A stretch of DNA of 64,000 nt from contig JAOTRX010000010.1 in NCBI GenBank assembly GCA_030247675.1, positions 124,001 to 188,000 of the forward strand, read 5' to 3'. This DNA is from Desulforhopalus sp. (GTDB lineage: Bacteria; Desulfobacterota; Desulfobulbia; Desulfobulbales; Desulfocapsaceae). A model generated the notes under the pieces. It had not been told where the DNA came from. It made no database searches and worked only from the letters and a program-made list of their open reading frames with translations. The position numbers were made by a program, and so were the translations under genes. Position 1 is the first letter of the stretch. The number at the start of each line of letters is the position of its first letter. Of the stretch, positions 32,960 to 40,914 are shown one piece after another.

Positions 32960-34624
32960 ATAAGCATAGTTATTGGAAATACCGAAGGGCTCAAGACCAA
33001 CCAGCTAAAGGCCCTGGAGCGCTTGGCCGCCAAGCGGGTAGGGCGGGATTTGATCATCAACCCGGAGATGGCCAAGGCGCTCTGCCAGGTGTCGTTTGAG
33101 TTGAACCGGCAGATAGGCATGCTGGTGCACCGTTCCGGTAAGGTTGAAAACATCATTGTCGGCAGCCATTCCCAAATCGTTATTCCTCCCCTTGGCAATG
33201 TGCGTGCCTCCGGCGGCAGGCTGCGCGGCCTGCGCCTCATTCACACCCATTTGTCGGGTGAGGATATCAGCGACGAAGACCTGATGGACTTGCTCTTTTT
33301 GCGCCTTGATTTGCTGTCGGTGATCAAGGTGGCGGCTGATGGCCTGCCAGAGAGAATGTACTCAACGCACCTTGTCCCCGGCGGCAAGGACGGCAAAAAC
33401 TGGGCCTTTCTTGCGCCAGTTCATCCGGCAAACCAAAGTGATTCCATCGATGAGTTGATTGCTACCGTTGAAGGGGAACTGAGCGCCGGTCATAAAGGCA
33501 AGGCCGTCGATCAGAAGATCGACCGGGCTATCCTCATTAGCGTCACAACCGACCCGAAGGGCCGGGCTGAGGACTCGCTTGCCGAACTGTCCGAACTTGC
33601 CCGGTCGGATAATGTCCTGGTGCTGGAAACGGTATTGCAGCGGCGCAGCCAGATCAATCCCCGCCTCATTCTCGGCAAGGGAAAGCTTGCCGACATCATG
33701 ATCCGCGCCCTGCAGCTTGATGCCAACCTCTTGATATTTAACCAGGAGCTCAACCCTTCGCAGATCAGATCGATCACCGATTTCACCGATTTGCGGGTCA
33801 TTGACCGCACCCAGCTCATCCTCGATATCTTTGCCAACAGGGCGATGAGCCGGGAGGGCAAGCTGCAGGTGGAGATGGCCCAGCTGAAATACATGCTCCC
33901 CAGGCTGTCGTCGCGCGACGATGCCCTGTCGCGGCTGACCGGCGGGATAGGAGCACGGGGACCGGGTGAGACCAAGCTCGAAATCGACCGGCGGCGAATT
34001 AATGACCGGCTGACCCGCCTTGCCAAGGAGCTGCAGCAGGTGAGCATGGAACGCTATCGCCGCCGGGCCAAGCGGCGCAAGAAGGAGCTGCCGGTCCTTT
34101 CCCTGGTTGGGTATACCAATGCCGGAAAATCGACCCTGCTCAACACCCTCACCAACAGCGATATCATCGCCGAGGACAAGCTCTTTGCCACCCTCGATCC
34201 GACCAGCCGAAGGCTGCGCTTTCCAACGGAACTGGAGGTTATTATCACCGATACCGTCGGCTTTATCGACAACCTGCCCGCCGACCTCCTCCAGGCCTTT
34301 ATGGCCACCCTGGAAGAACTCAAGGAGGCGGACCTTCTTGTCCACGTAGTCGATGTGTCAAGCCCGTCCTACCGCGATAAGATGGCGGTGGTGGAAAAGT
34401 TGTTGAATGAACTGGAGCTTGGTTCTCTGCCGAGGATGACGCTCTTTAATAAGATAGACCTTCTTTCCCTGGAGGAGCGGCAGCAGGTGCTGTTACATTC
34501 AGCGAATGAGGGATTTGCCATCAGCGCCATACACGCCGAAACACTACGGGGCTTTTTGTACCAGGCGGAGCAGATAATCGGTAAGGTCTTGGACGCCCAA
34601 TCAGGGCCGCAGGTAGAAGCCTAA
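32960..34624 (+). CDS. hflX: Ribosome-associated GTPase HflX, apparent ATA start
   Basis: HflX binds 50S subunits and rescues stalled ribosomes. The G domain is clear: G1 GYTNAGKST near residue 384, G3 DTVGFI, G4 NKIDLL, with the HflX signature GGIGARGPGETKLEIDRR before it. The protein-like N-terminus (SIVIGNTEGLKTNQLKALERLAAKRV) extends upstream of the first usable TTG at 33023, yet no ATG, GTG or TTG exists between the nadE stop and that codon. An ATA at 32960, with AGGTG 5 bases upstream, sits where other HflX proteins have Met. I therefore annotate an ATA start; TTG at 33023 is the conservative alternative. At 554 residues it is the long form of the family. Confidence 0.88.
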   Translation: MSIVIGNTEGLKTNQLKALERLAAKRVGRDLIINPEMAKALCQVSFELNRQIGMLVHRSGKVENIIVGSHSQIVIPPLGNVRASGGRLRGLRLIHTHLSGEDISDEDLMDLLFLRLDLLSVIKVAADGLPERMYSTHLVPGGKDGKNWAFLAPVHPANQSDSIDELIATVEGELSAGHKGKAVDQKIDRAILISVTTDPKGRAEDSLAELSELARSDNVLVLETVLQRRSQINPRLILGKGKLADIMIRALQLDANLLIFNQELNPSQIRSITDFTDLRVIDRTQLILDIFANRAMSREGKLQVEMAQLKYMLPRLSSRDDALSRLTGGIGARGPGETKLEIDRRRINDRLTRLAKELQQVSMERYRRRAKRRKKELPVLSLVGYTNAGKSTLLNTLTNSDIIAEDKLFATLDPTSRRLRFPTELEVIITDTVGFIDNLPADLLQAFMATLEELKEADLLVHVVDVSSPSYRDKMAVVEKLLNELELGSLPRMTLFNKIDLLSLEERQQVLLHSANEGFAISAIHAETLRGFLYQAEQIIGKVLDAQSGPQVEA

Positions 34625-35083
34625 ATCCTTTTCAAAGGCTTGATCTTCCAGAAATTCACAACCAATGCGGTTGTTGGCGACGGTCCTGATGATGATGCTC
34701 TTCTTAAGGACCGTCTCCTTGCGGTTGTCCAGGGTGAAGACCAGCATTCCCTTCTGGCCTATTTTCAGGTCATGAATACCGCGCACCTCAAAGCAGGCGC
34801 CACTCAGGCTGAGGTTGACAACCTTCGCTATGCCGCCGCCCGTGGCCGGTTTAATGAGGTCATAGGTGGCAGGGAGTTTGTTGGTCGGCTTCCGGTAATG
34901 ACGACGGAATTCCAGCTGCACTTTGAAGGCGTAGCCGCATCGGCATTTCACTTTCAGCATATGCAGACGATGCCGGAATTCCCGGACAGCGATAATCTTG
35001 GCGCTTTTGCAGCTCGGGCAGATTATCGTGGCCTCGTCGTTTGATTTGACAAATGACTTATGGGCGGGTGCTTGTTCTATCAT
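34601..35083 (-). CDS. PilZ-domain protein with N-terminal Cys cluster
   Basis: A 160-residue protein. The C-terminal ~95 residues form a PilZ domain with both c-di-GMP motifs: the RxxxR-like RRHYR and D/NxSxxG as NLSLSGA. The N-terminal part has ICPSCKSAKI and KCRCGYAF, a CxxC...CxC zinc-ribbon-like cluster. It probably works as a c-di-GMP-responsive effector. The last 24 bases of the gene overlap the 3' end of hflX on the opposite strand. The ATG at 35083 lacks a good ribosome site; a TTG at 35119 is possible. Confidence 0.82.
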   Translation of the reverse strand: MIEQAPAHKSFVKSNDEATIICPSCKSAKIIAVREFRHRLHMLKVKCRCGYAFKVQLEFRRHYRKPTNKLPATYDLIKPATGGGIAKVVNLSLSGACFEVRGIHDLKIGQKGMLVFTLDNRKETVLKKSIIIRTVANNRIGCEFLEDQAFEKDLGFYLRP

Positions 35084-35329
35084 GTTTGTGAGTATACACG
35101 TGATCAAAATCGAAAGCAAATACCTGACCGTTTTTTAGTGGAGCCGATTCTTCGGGAAAAAATACGCGAGGCCTTGGTTTCAGGTATGTATTACCAAAGT
35201 CATGGCAGATGAGACTGGGTGCCGCTCAAATCGTATGTAAACAAGGAGAGCGATATTTTCGGGCAAGATTGGGTAAGGTATGGAAATGTCTTGGAAATAT
35301 ACCCAGGTCGGGCGAAGCCTTCCGGGGCA

Positions 35330-35506
35330 TCAGTCGTAAATGATGGTGGTGTATCGTTCGAGGATCTCTTCAGTCTCCCGGTCAAGCTCGCTGGCCACTT
35401 CATGAATTTGATATTCCTGGCCACAGACGGTACAGCGCATCCGCACCCGCCGGCACTGGCGATGGACTTCGAGCTTGCCCGAGCATTTTTTACACTTCAT
35501 AGACAT
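35330..35506 (-). CDS. Small dual-CxxC protein (58 residues)
   Basis: The frame encodes MSMKCKKCSGKLEVH, then RMRCTVCGQEYQIHEVASELD and EEILERYTTIIYD. It has two CxxC pairs, as in a zinc or rubredoxin-like knuckle, and an acidic C-terminal helix. It resembles a small family found in sulfate reducers in which a Cys is sometimes replaced by selenocysteine; here all four are Cys codons (TGT/TGC). The ATG directly follows the pyrE stop (TAGATG), so it is translated from the pyrE transcript. Function unknown. Confidence 0.72.
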   Translation of the reverse strand: MSMKCKKCSGKLEVHRQCRRVRMRCTVCGQEYQIHEVASELDRETEEILERYTTIIYD

Positions 35507-36058
35507 CTACTGGAGAAGTTGCTCGCGGGTGAAGAGTGCCTGCAGGGTATAACCGGCCTTGGCAAGGGCCTCGGTGCCACCTTCCTGCCGCTCGATGATC
35601 GTGGCGATGAGGCCGACCTTAAATCCCGCCGCCTCCACCCTTTCAATGACCTTGATCAGGGTGCCGCCGGTGGTCACTACATCTTCGAGCAGGGCGACGG
35701 TGCAGCCGGGGGGCATGTTTTTCAGACCTTCGATATAGTTAGCGGTGCCGTGGCCTTTGGCCTCTTTACGGACTATGAAGGCTGGGATCGGTTTGCCGGC
35801 CAGATAGCTGGCGATGGACACCGCCGTTACCAGTGGATCGGCGCCGAGGGTCATGCCGCCGACTGCATGAATGGGGGTGGGTGATTTTTGCAACAGTTCA
35901 AACAGCAATTTGCCACAGAGAAAGGCCCCTTCGGCACTCAATGCGGTTTGCTTGCCGTCGATATAGAAGTCGGAGGTCTTCCCGGAGGTGAGGGTAAAGG
36001 TGCCCTGACGGTATGATTTTTCGAGAAGAATTTCCTTAAGTCGTTGTCTTTCGTCCAT
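35507..36058 (-). CDS. pyrE: Orotate phosphoribosyltransferase
   Basis: A 183-residue enzyme joining orotate to PRPP to make OMP in pyrimidine synthesis. Seen are the N-terminal LLEKSYRQGTFTLTSGKTSDFYIDGK, VGGMTLGADPLVTAV, FIVRKEAKGHGT (the Lys/Arg loop), and the PRPP motif VALLEDVVTTGGTLIKVIE. I chose MDERQRL at 36058. The leader carries copy C of the dispersed repeat about 45 bases upstream, oriented with the gene, and the small dual-CxxC gene follows. Confidence 0.95.
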   Translation of the reverse strand: MDERQRLKEILLEKSYRQGTFTLTSGKTSDFYIDGKQTALSAEGAFLCGKLLFELLQKSPTPIHAVGGMTLGADPLVTAVSIASYLAGKPIPAFIVRKEAKGHGTANYIEGLKNMPPGCTVALLEDVVTTGGTLIKVIERVEAAGFKVGLIATIIERQEGGTEALAKAGYTLQALFTREQLLQ

Positions 36059-36103
36059 GGGAATATGCGGTAAGATGGGAGGAAAAGTCAGTTGCAATGC
36101 CTG

Positions 36104-36160
36104 TTGTACCACAAGGGCATACGTTTCGTACGAGCAGAAAAGCTACTCAACTCAGCTTTA
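36104..36160 (-). repeat. Dispersed ~58-bp repeat, copy C
   Basis: Read on the minus strand it is TAAAGCTGAGTTGAGTAGC... to CCCTTGTGGTACAA. The first hairpin is kept by a change to a wobble pair (GAGTAG with CTGCTC). It lies in the pyrE leader, in the same direction as pyrE. Confidence 0.75.
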
Positions 36161-36398
36161 TAGCCGAATTGCAGGCGATACTACCTTTTTTTTAACGAGC
36201 ATGGAAGAAAAAACTGGCAAAGCCTGGAAATGCGGTGTTAGGGTGTGCGATCGTTGCGAAGGTGCCATATCCTGGCCTTCGGAACGATTCTTGCTTCCGG
36301 CCTTATGGGCTGCATTGCGCTGCTTGCGGCCGGCGTGGTTGCATATCGGTCGAATAGTGTCGAAGTACTGAATAGAACTTACTCATAAGGGGTGCGGT

Positions 36399-38240
36399 AT
36401 GTGTGGTATCGTTGGTTATGTTGGGTCACGGCGGGTTGTTCCGGTCATTCTTGAAGGCCTGCGGCGACTGGAATATCGCGGCTACGACTCGGCCGGCATT
36501 GTCTATCTGCAGGATGGCAAACTGATCAAACACCGGTCGGAAGGGAAACTGTCGCAGCTTGAGGCGATAATCGACGATGCGATCATTGCCCCGGCCCATA
36601 TCGGCCTTGGCCATACCCGCTGGGCCACCCACGGCGCGCCGACGACCGCCAATGCCCATCCCCATAGCGATTGCACCGGCAATTTGGTGGTCATCCATAA
36701 CGGCATTATTGAAAACTACCATTCCCTGCGCGAGGAATTACGGGAAAAGGGCCATATCTTTACCTCCCAGACCGACACCGAGGTCATTGCCCACCTGATC
36801 GAGGACTATTTGCAGGACGATCTGGTGGCTGCGGTGAAAAAGGCCATCGGCAGGGTCGAGGGCTCTTACGCCATCGGCGTTCTGTGGACGGGCATGCCCG
36901 ATGCCCTGGTGGCGGTGCGCAATCAGAGCCCGCTGGTACTCGGGGTCAGCAAGGACCAGGGGACCTTTCTTGCCTCGGACATCCCGGCCCTCCTGCCCTA
37001 TACCAAGGAGGTTATCTTCATGGACGATATGGAGCTGGCCATCCTGCGCGCCGACGGCCATCAGATCTTTTCGCTTGCCACCGGCCTGCCCGTGGAAAAA
37101 GAGGTAAAGACCATCAACTGGAACGCGGCGATGGCTGAAAAGGCCGGTTTTAAACATTTCATGCTGAAGGAGATCTTCGAGGAGCCGCAGGCGATTACCA
37201 ATACGGTGAGCGGCCGCATCAATCCGGAAACCGGCGAGGTGGTGCTGCCGGAGATAGGTCTCAGCAAGGCTGATCTGGCCGGCATTGACCGGATTTTTCT
37301 CGTGGCCTGCGGCACCTCCTGGCATGCCGCCCTTGTCGCCAAATACTGGATAGAGGCATACGCACACATCCCGGTGGAGGTCGATATCGCCTCGGAATTC
37401 CGGTATCGGCACCTCCTCATCAACGAGCGGGTACTGACCATCTCCATCTCACAATCCGGGGAGACCGCCGACACCCTGGCCGGGATTCGCATCGCCAAGG
37501 CGATGGGCTCAAAGATCATCACCATCTGCAATGTGGTCGGCTCGACCATGACCCGCGAGGCCCATGGCACGGTGTACACCCATGCCGGCCCGGAGATCGG
37601 CGTTGCCTCCACCAAGGCCTTCGTCTCCCAGCTGGCGGCCCTCTTTCTCTTTACCCTCTATCTCGCCCAGAAAAAAGGGACCCTTGACAAGCATCTGGTG
37701 CTTGAACTCGGCCGGGAATTGATCGGTATCGCCGGTGTCATTGACCGCGAGCTGCCGCGTATCCAAAAGGAAATTGAGCAGCTTATTGAAAGATATTACG
37801 ATAGCCGGGATTTTCTCTTTGTCGGACGTGGCCTCAATTTCCCGATCGCCCTGGAGGGAGCCCTCAAGCTCAAGGAGATCTCTTATATCCACGCCGAAGG
37901 CTACGCCTCGGGGGAACTGAAGCACGGCCCGATTGCCCTGATCGACAAGGACATGCCGGTGCTAGCCCTGGTACCGCAGGATGAGGTCTATCAGAAATCG
38001 ATTTCCAACGTCGAGGAGATCAAGGCTCGGCAGGGGCGGATCATCCTTATCGGTACCGAAGGGGACAGCCATCTGCGAACGATCACCGATGACGTTATCT
38101 ATCTCCCCGAGGTGCATTCGGCGATGAATCCCATCCTCTACACCATTCCGGCCCAGCTGCTGGCCTACGAGATCGCCACCAAACGCGGCTGCGATGTCGA
38201 TCAACCGCGCAACCTGGCCAAGAGTGTTACCGTCGAATAG
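36399..38240 (+). CDS. glmS: Glutamine--fructose-6-phosphate aminotransferase
   Basis: A 613-residue enzyme making glucosamine-6-phosphate, the first step to UDP-GlcNAc for peptidoglycan and lipid A. Cys1 of the glutaminase follows Met in MCGIVGYVG; RRLEYRGYDSAG and GHTRWATHGAP are the glutamine-site loops. The two SIS domains include ACGTSWHAALVAKY, SISQSGETADTLAGI and the C-terminal DVDQPRNLAKSVTVE. The start has AAGGGG upstream. No glmS ribozyme was recognised. A terminator follows. Confidence 0.97.
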   Translation: MCGIVGYVGSRRVVPVILEGLRRLEYRGYDSAGIVYLQDGKLIKHRSEGKLSQLEAIIDDAIIAPAHIGLGHTRWATHGAPTTANAHPHSDCTGNLVVIHNGIIENYHSLREELREKGHIFTSQTDTEVIAHLIEDYLQDDLVAAVKKAIGRVEGSYAIGVLWTGMPDALVAVRNQSPLVLGVSKDQGTFLASDIPALLPYTKEVIFMDDMELAILRADGHQIFSLATGLPVEKEVKTINWNAAMAEKAGFKHFMLKEIFEEPQAITNTVSGRINPETGEVVLPEIGLSKADLAGIDRIFLVACGTSWHAALVAKYWIEAYAHIPVEVDIASEFRYRHLLINERVLTISISQSGETADTLAGIRIAKAMGSKIITICNVVGSTMTREAHGTVYTHAGPEIGVASTKAFVSQLAALFLFTLYLAQKKGTLDKHLVLELGRELIGIAGVIDRELPRIQKEIEQLIERYYDSRDFLFVGRGLNFPIALEGALKLKEISYIHAEGYASGELKHGPIALIDKDMPVLALVPQDEVYQKSISNVEEIKARQGRIILIGTEGDSHLRTITDDVIYLPEVHSAMNPILYTIPAQLLAYEIATKRGCDVDQPRNLAKSVTVE

Positions 38241-38264
38241 GCGGTAGTTTGACTGTGGCAAGAT

Positions 38265-38296
38265 GCCGGGTGGGGGAGGCCTTTGCCCGGCTGTGT
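38265..38296 (+). terminator. Terminator after glmS
   Basis: GCCGGG (38265-38270) pairs with CCCGGC (38286-38291), followed within four bases by a TTTTTT run. It lies 25 bases after the glmS stop. Confidence 0.7.
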
Positions 38297-38320
38297 TTTT
38301 TAGGTGCCGGCTGTCCCTGA

Positions 38321-38974
38321 TTACAGACGGTCGATTACCCTCGCCATTCGGTTCTCGGCCACGTCCGGGCGGAGGAGAACCTCCTGCCGCTTCTCGTCCT
38401 CTTTGTAAAGCAGGATATCTTCCTTGGTTATTTCCATGGCAAAGATGGTGCCTCCGCCGAGGCTCTTGTCTTGCCAGCGCTCAAGAAACCAGTCTACATC
38501 CTCACGACTAACCGACCAGCTGAGGCCGAGGGGGTTTCCGGTCATCGAACCGCGGTAGGCGGTAGTGCTTTGAAACGGGAAAGGTTTGCCCTCGGCGTAC
38601 AAACGGGCTGGGTCGCACTGCAGCAGCAGGGATTTCCATTCGGCATAATCGCCGACCGCGGCAAAGGGGGTGTTTTTCTTCAAATATAATAGCAAAACCG
38701 TCTTTTCCAGATCGCCGGCCTGGCGGAATTTCTCCAGGTTGTTATGGAGAAACTGCAGGTGGTCGAGGGGATGGAGTCCTTGCATTGCCTCCAGGGGCTT
38801 GCTGTGACCTTCCAGATGGTCGAGTATCACCTTGATCTTTTGGTCCTGAAGGGCCTTGTGCCGTTCTTGCATCTTGGCGTTGGCGAAGCTTCCGGTAAAA
38901 TCGTCGGGGGGATACAGAAAGCGGATACGATCGAGGTTCCAGGGCATGTTCTTGTCTCGTTGGTAGATGATCAT
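38321..38974 (-). CDS. Unknown protein with ADP-ribosyltransferase-like C-terminal pattern
   Basis: A 217-residue cytoplasmic protein of no named family. The N-terminal half is helical and charged. The C-terminal half reads AYRGSMTGNPLGLSWSVSREDVDWFLERW...GGTIFAMEITKEDILLYKEDEKRQEVLLRP. The order R-G, then S-W-S, a helix, a strand with 'KEDIL', and a final R-Q-E-V-L-L-R-P resembles the R-S-E layout of ART-fold enzymes: Arg near residue 142, Ser near 155 and Glu near 200. This is pattern recall, not proof. An AGAGG site precedes the ATG. No immunity-like partner gene is adjacent. Confidence 0.55.
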   Translation of the reverse strand: MIIYQRDKNMPWNLDRIRFLYPPDDFTGSFANAKMQERHKALQDQKIKVILDHLEGHSKPLEAMQGLHPLDHLQFLHNNLEKFRQAGDLEKTVLLLYLKKNTPFAAVGDYAEWKSLLLQCDPARLYAEGKPFPFQSTTAYRGSMTGNPLGLSWSVSREDVDWFLERWQDKSLGGGTIFAMEITKEDILLYKEDEKRQEVLLRPDVAENRMARVIDRL

Positions 38975-39070
38975 CGGCGCCTCTCTTGTGCTATGTATTG
39001 TTGATGAAATCTGATGCCTGCTCCGCTTGTCGGAATATGGTGCCGGCCGGGGGCAATGCCGTTGCCGCCG

Positions 39071-40096
39071 CTAGGTTTCGGACGGCAGTGAAAGCCAGTG
39101 GTTGGCCACGTCCAGCATGCGGCTTGCAAAGGCCCATTCGTTATCAAACCAGCAGAGCATCTTGATTAGTCGTCCGCCGCTGACCCTGGTCTGGGTGCCA
39201 TCAACGACCGCCGAACGGGGATCGGTGTTGAAGTCGACGGAGGCGTGCGGTTCTTCGGTATACCCGAGCAGCCCCTTGAGCCTGCTCTGTGATTCCCTGG
39301 CCATGATGGCGTTGATCTCGGTTACGGTTGTGTTCTTTTCGACGTTGATGGCCAGGTCCATCAGCGAGACATTGATGGTCGGCACCCGCACATGCAGGCA
39401 TTCGAAACGATTTGCCAGATGCGGCATGAGCCGGCTGATGCCTTTGGCCAGGCCAGTGTCGACCGGGATGATCGAGTGCAGGGCGCTGCGGGTCAGGCGG
39501 AGATTGGTGTGATGGTAGGTATCGATCACTGGTTGGTCGTTCATCGCCGAATGGATGGTGGTGGTGACGCCGCTCTCGATACCGAACTCCCGGTGCAGGA
39601 TATCAAGAATCGGCACGATGCAGTTGGTAGTGCACGAGGCGTTGGAGACGATGCGGTGGTTGCTGCGCAGCAGTTCCTGGTTATAGCCATAGATGATGGT
39701 TGCATCCACCTGTGGCAGGGAGGGGTGTGACAGGAGCAGCCGTCTGGCCCCCTGTGCCAGGTGCGATTCAGCGGGGGCCAGATCGAAAAAGGAGCCGGAG
39801 CATTCAAAGAGCAGATCGATGCCAAGCTCACGCCAGGGCAGCTTGCCCGGGTCCGCCTGGTTGATGATGCGTATCGGGTCTTCGCCTATATACAGGAAAT
39901 CCTTGTCAAAGCGGAGGGGATACGGAAAGCGGCCATGGGTGGTATCGTAGCGGGTCAGGTAGGTGAGGGTTTCAATGTCGGCCAGATCGTTGATGGCGAC
40001 GATCCGCATCTTCGACCTGAACGGGCTTGAATAGATGGCACGCAGCACGCTCTGGCCGATTCGCCCGTAACCGTTGATGGCAACTTGAAAAGTCAT
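39071..40096 (-). CDS. Glyceraldehyde-3-phosphate / erythrose-4-phosphate dehydrogenase (Epd-like)
   Basis: A 341-residue NAD-dependent aldehyde dehydrogenase of the GAPDH family. The Rossmann start is VAINGYGRIGQSVLRAI, and the catalytic Cys lies in SNASCTTNCIVPIL. Several segments match erythrose-4-phosphate dehydrogenase better than glycolytic GAPDH: TTIHSAMNDQPVIDTYH, SIIPVDTGLAKGI, and SVDFNTDPRSAVVDGTQTRVSGG. It may therefore serve pyridoxal phosphate synthesis, but activity cannot be decided by eye. I chose the ATG at 40096, which opens the Rossmann motif. No operon partner. Confidence 0.85.
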   Translation of the reverse strand: MTFQVAINGYGRIGQSVLRAIYSSPFRSKMRIVAINDLADIETLTYLTRYDTTHGRFPYPLRFDKDFLYIGEDPIRIINQADPGKLPWRELGIDLLFECSGSFFDLAPAESHLAQGARRLLLSHPSLPQVDATIIYGYNQELLRSNHRIVSNASCTTNCIVPILDILHREFGIESGVTTTIHSAMNDQPVIDTYHHTNLRLTRSALHSIIPVDTGLAKGISRLMPHLANRFECLHVRVPTINVSLMDLAINVEKNTTVTEINAIMARESQSRLKGLLGYTEEPHASVDFNTDPRSAVVDGTQTRVSGGRLIKMLCWFDNEWAFASRMLDVANHWLSLPSET

Positions 40097-40339
40097 TCTC
40101 TTGTGTCCGTTGTACGCCTTACGGAAGGTTATGAAAAAGTACCGTTCGCCGGGGATGGCAATTGGTTGGTTTCGCGCTCTATCAATACCTCGGTTTGAAA
40201 GAGATAACAACCGGATTATTTACCGGAAAATTCGACAAGGAAGGCAATCTGAGGTTGTTTTGGCAACATACTGTGGTAGTGTTGCAGCAGGATCTGCTTT
40301 CGAGCAAAAAGCGGGAAAATCGCCAGGAAGGGAGAGGCT

Positions 40340-40861
40340 ATGAACGAAGACGGCAGGATAATTGTAATCACCGGCAACGGTAAGGGGAAGACTACCGCTG
40401 CTCTCGGCGCGGCATTTCGGGCACTTGGCCACGGGCAAAAGGTATGCGTCATTCAGTTTTTAAAGGGTCAGGGGAAATATGGCGAGCGGCTGATGGCCGG
40501 CAAGACCGACAACCTCGATTGGTTTATCTGTGGCAAGGGCTTTGTTTTTAATAAGGAAAATATCGAAGAGGATCGCGATGTCGCCCGAGATGGCTTTGCC
40601 CTTGCCGAGGAAAAGATTCTCAGCGACCTCTATGATCTGGTGATTCTCGATGAGATTACCTATCTGCCGCACTACGATTTCCTGGCTGTTGAGCATATCG
40701 TTGGTTTGCTGCGGCAAAAACCAAAGCGTCTGTCGGTCATCCTGACCGGTAGAAATGCCGATCCGCAGTTGGTGGAAGTTGCCGATACCGTTTCGAACAT
40801 CCAATGCATCAAACACGCCTACGAAAAAGGCATTAAAGCCCAGAAAGGCATAGAATTCTGA
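40340..40861 (+). CDS. Cob(I)yrinic acid a,c-diamide adenosyltransferase
   Basis: A 173-residue CobA/CobO-type enzyme that adenosylates corrinoids to make coenzyme B12. The N-terminal ATP loop GNGKGKTTAALG and VCVIQFLKGQGKYGE are family signatures, as are ILDEITYLPHYDFL and ILTGRNADPQLVEVADTVS. Adenosylcobalamin is needed by the icmF mutase also encoded in this window. A GGAAGGGAGAGG site precedes the ATG. No cobalamin riboswitch was recognised upstream. Confidence 0.92.
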   Translation: MNEDGRIIVITGNGKGKTTAALGAAFRALGHGQKVCVIQFLKGQGKYGERLMAGKTDNLDWFICGKGFVFNKENIEEDRDVARDGFALAEEKILSDLYDLVILDEITYLPHYDFLAVEHIVGLLRQKPKRLSVILTGRNADPQLVEVADTVSNIQCIKHAYEKGIKAQKGIEF

Positions 40862-40914
40862 GGTATTTTACGGGTGGGACGGCCTTTCATGAATCCATAG
40901 GGGGAAAGAAAATT

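Noticed and set aside
36161..36398. A glmS ribozyme upstream of glmS
   Set aside because: The expected conserved core was not recognised and the family is mainly found in Gram-positive bacteria.
40097..40339. A cobalamin riboswitch upstream of the corrinoid adenosyltransferase
   Set aside because: No B12-box-like sequence was found in the leader.
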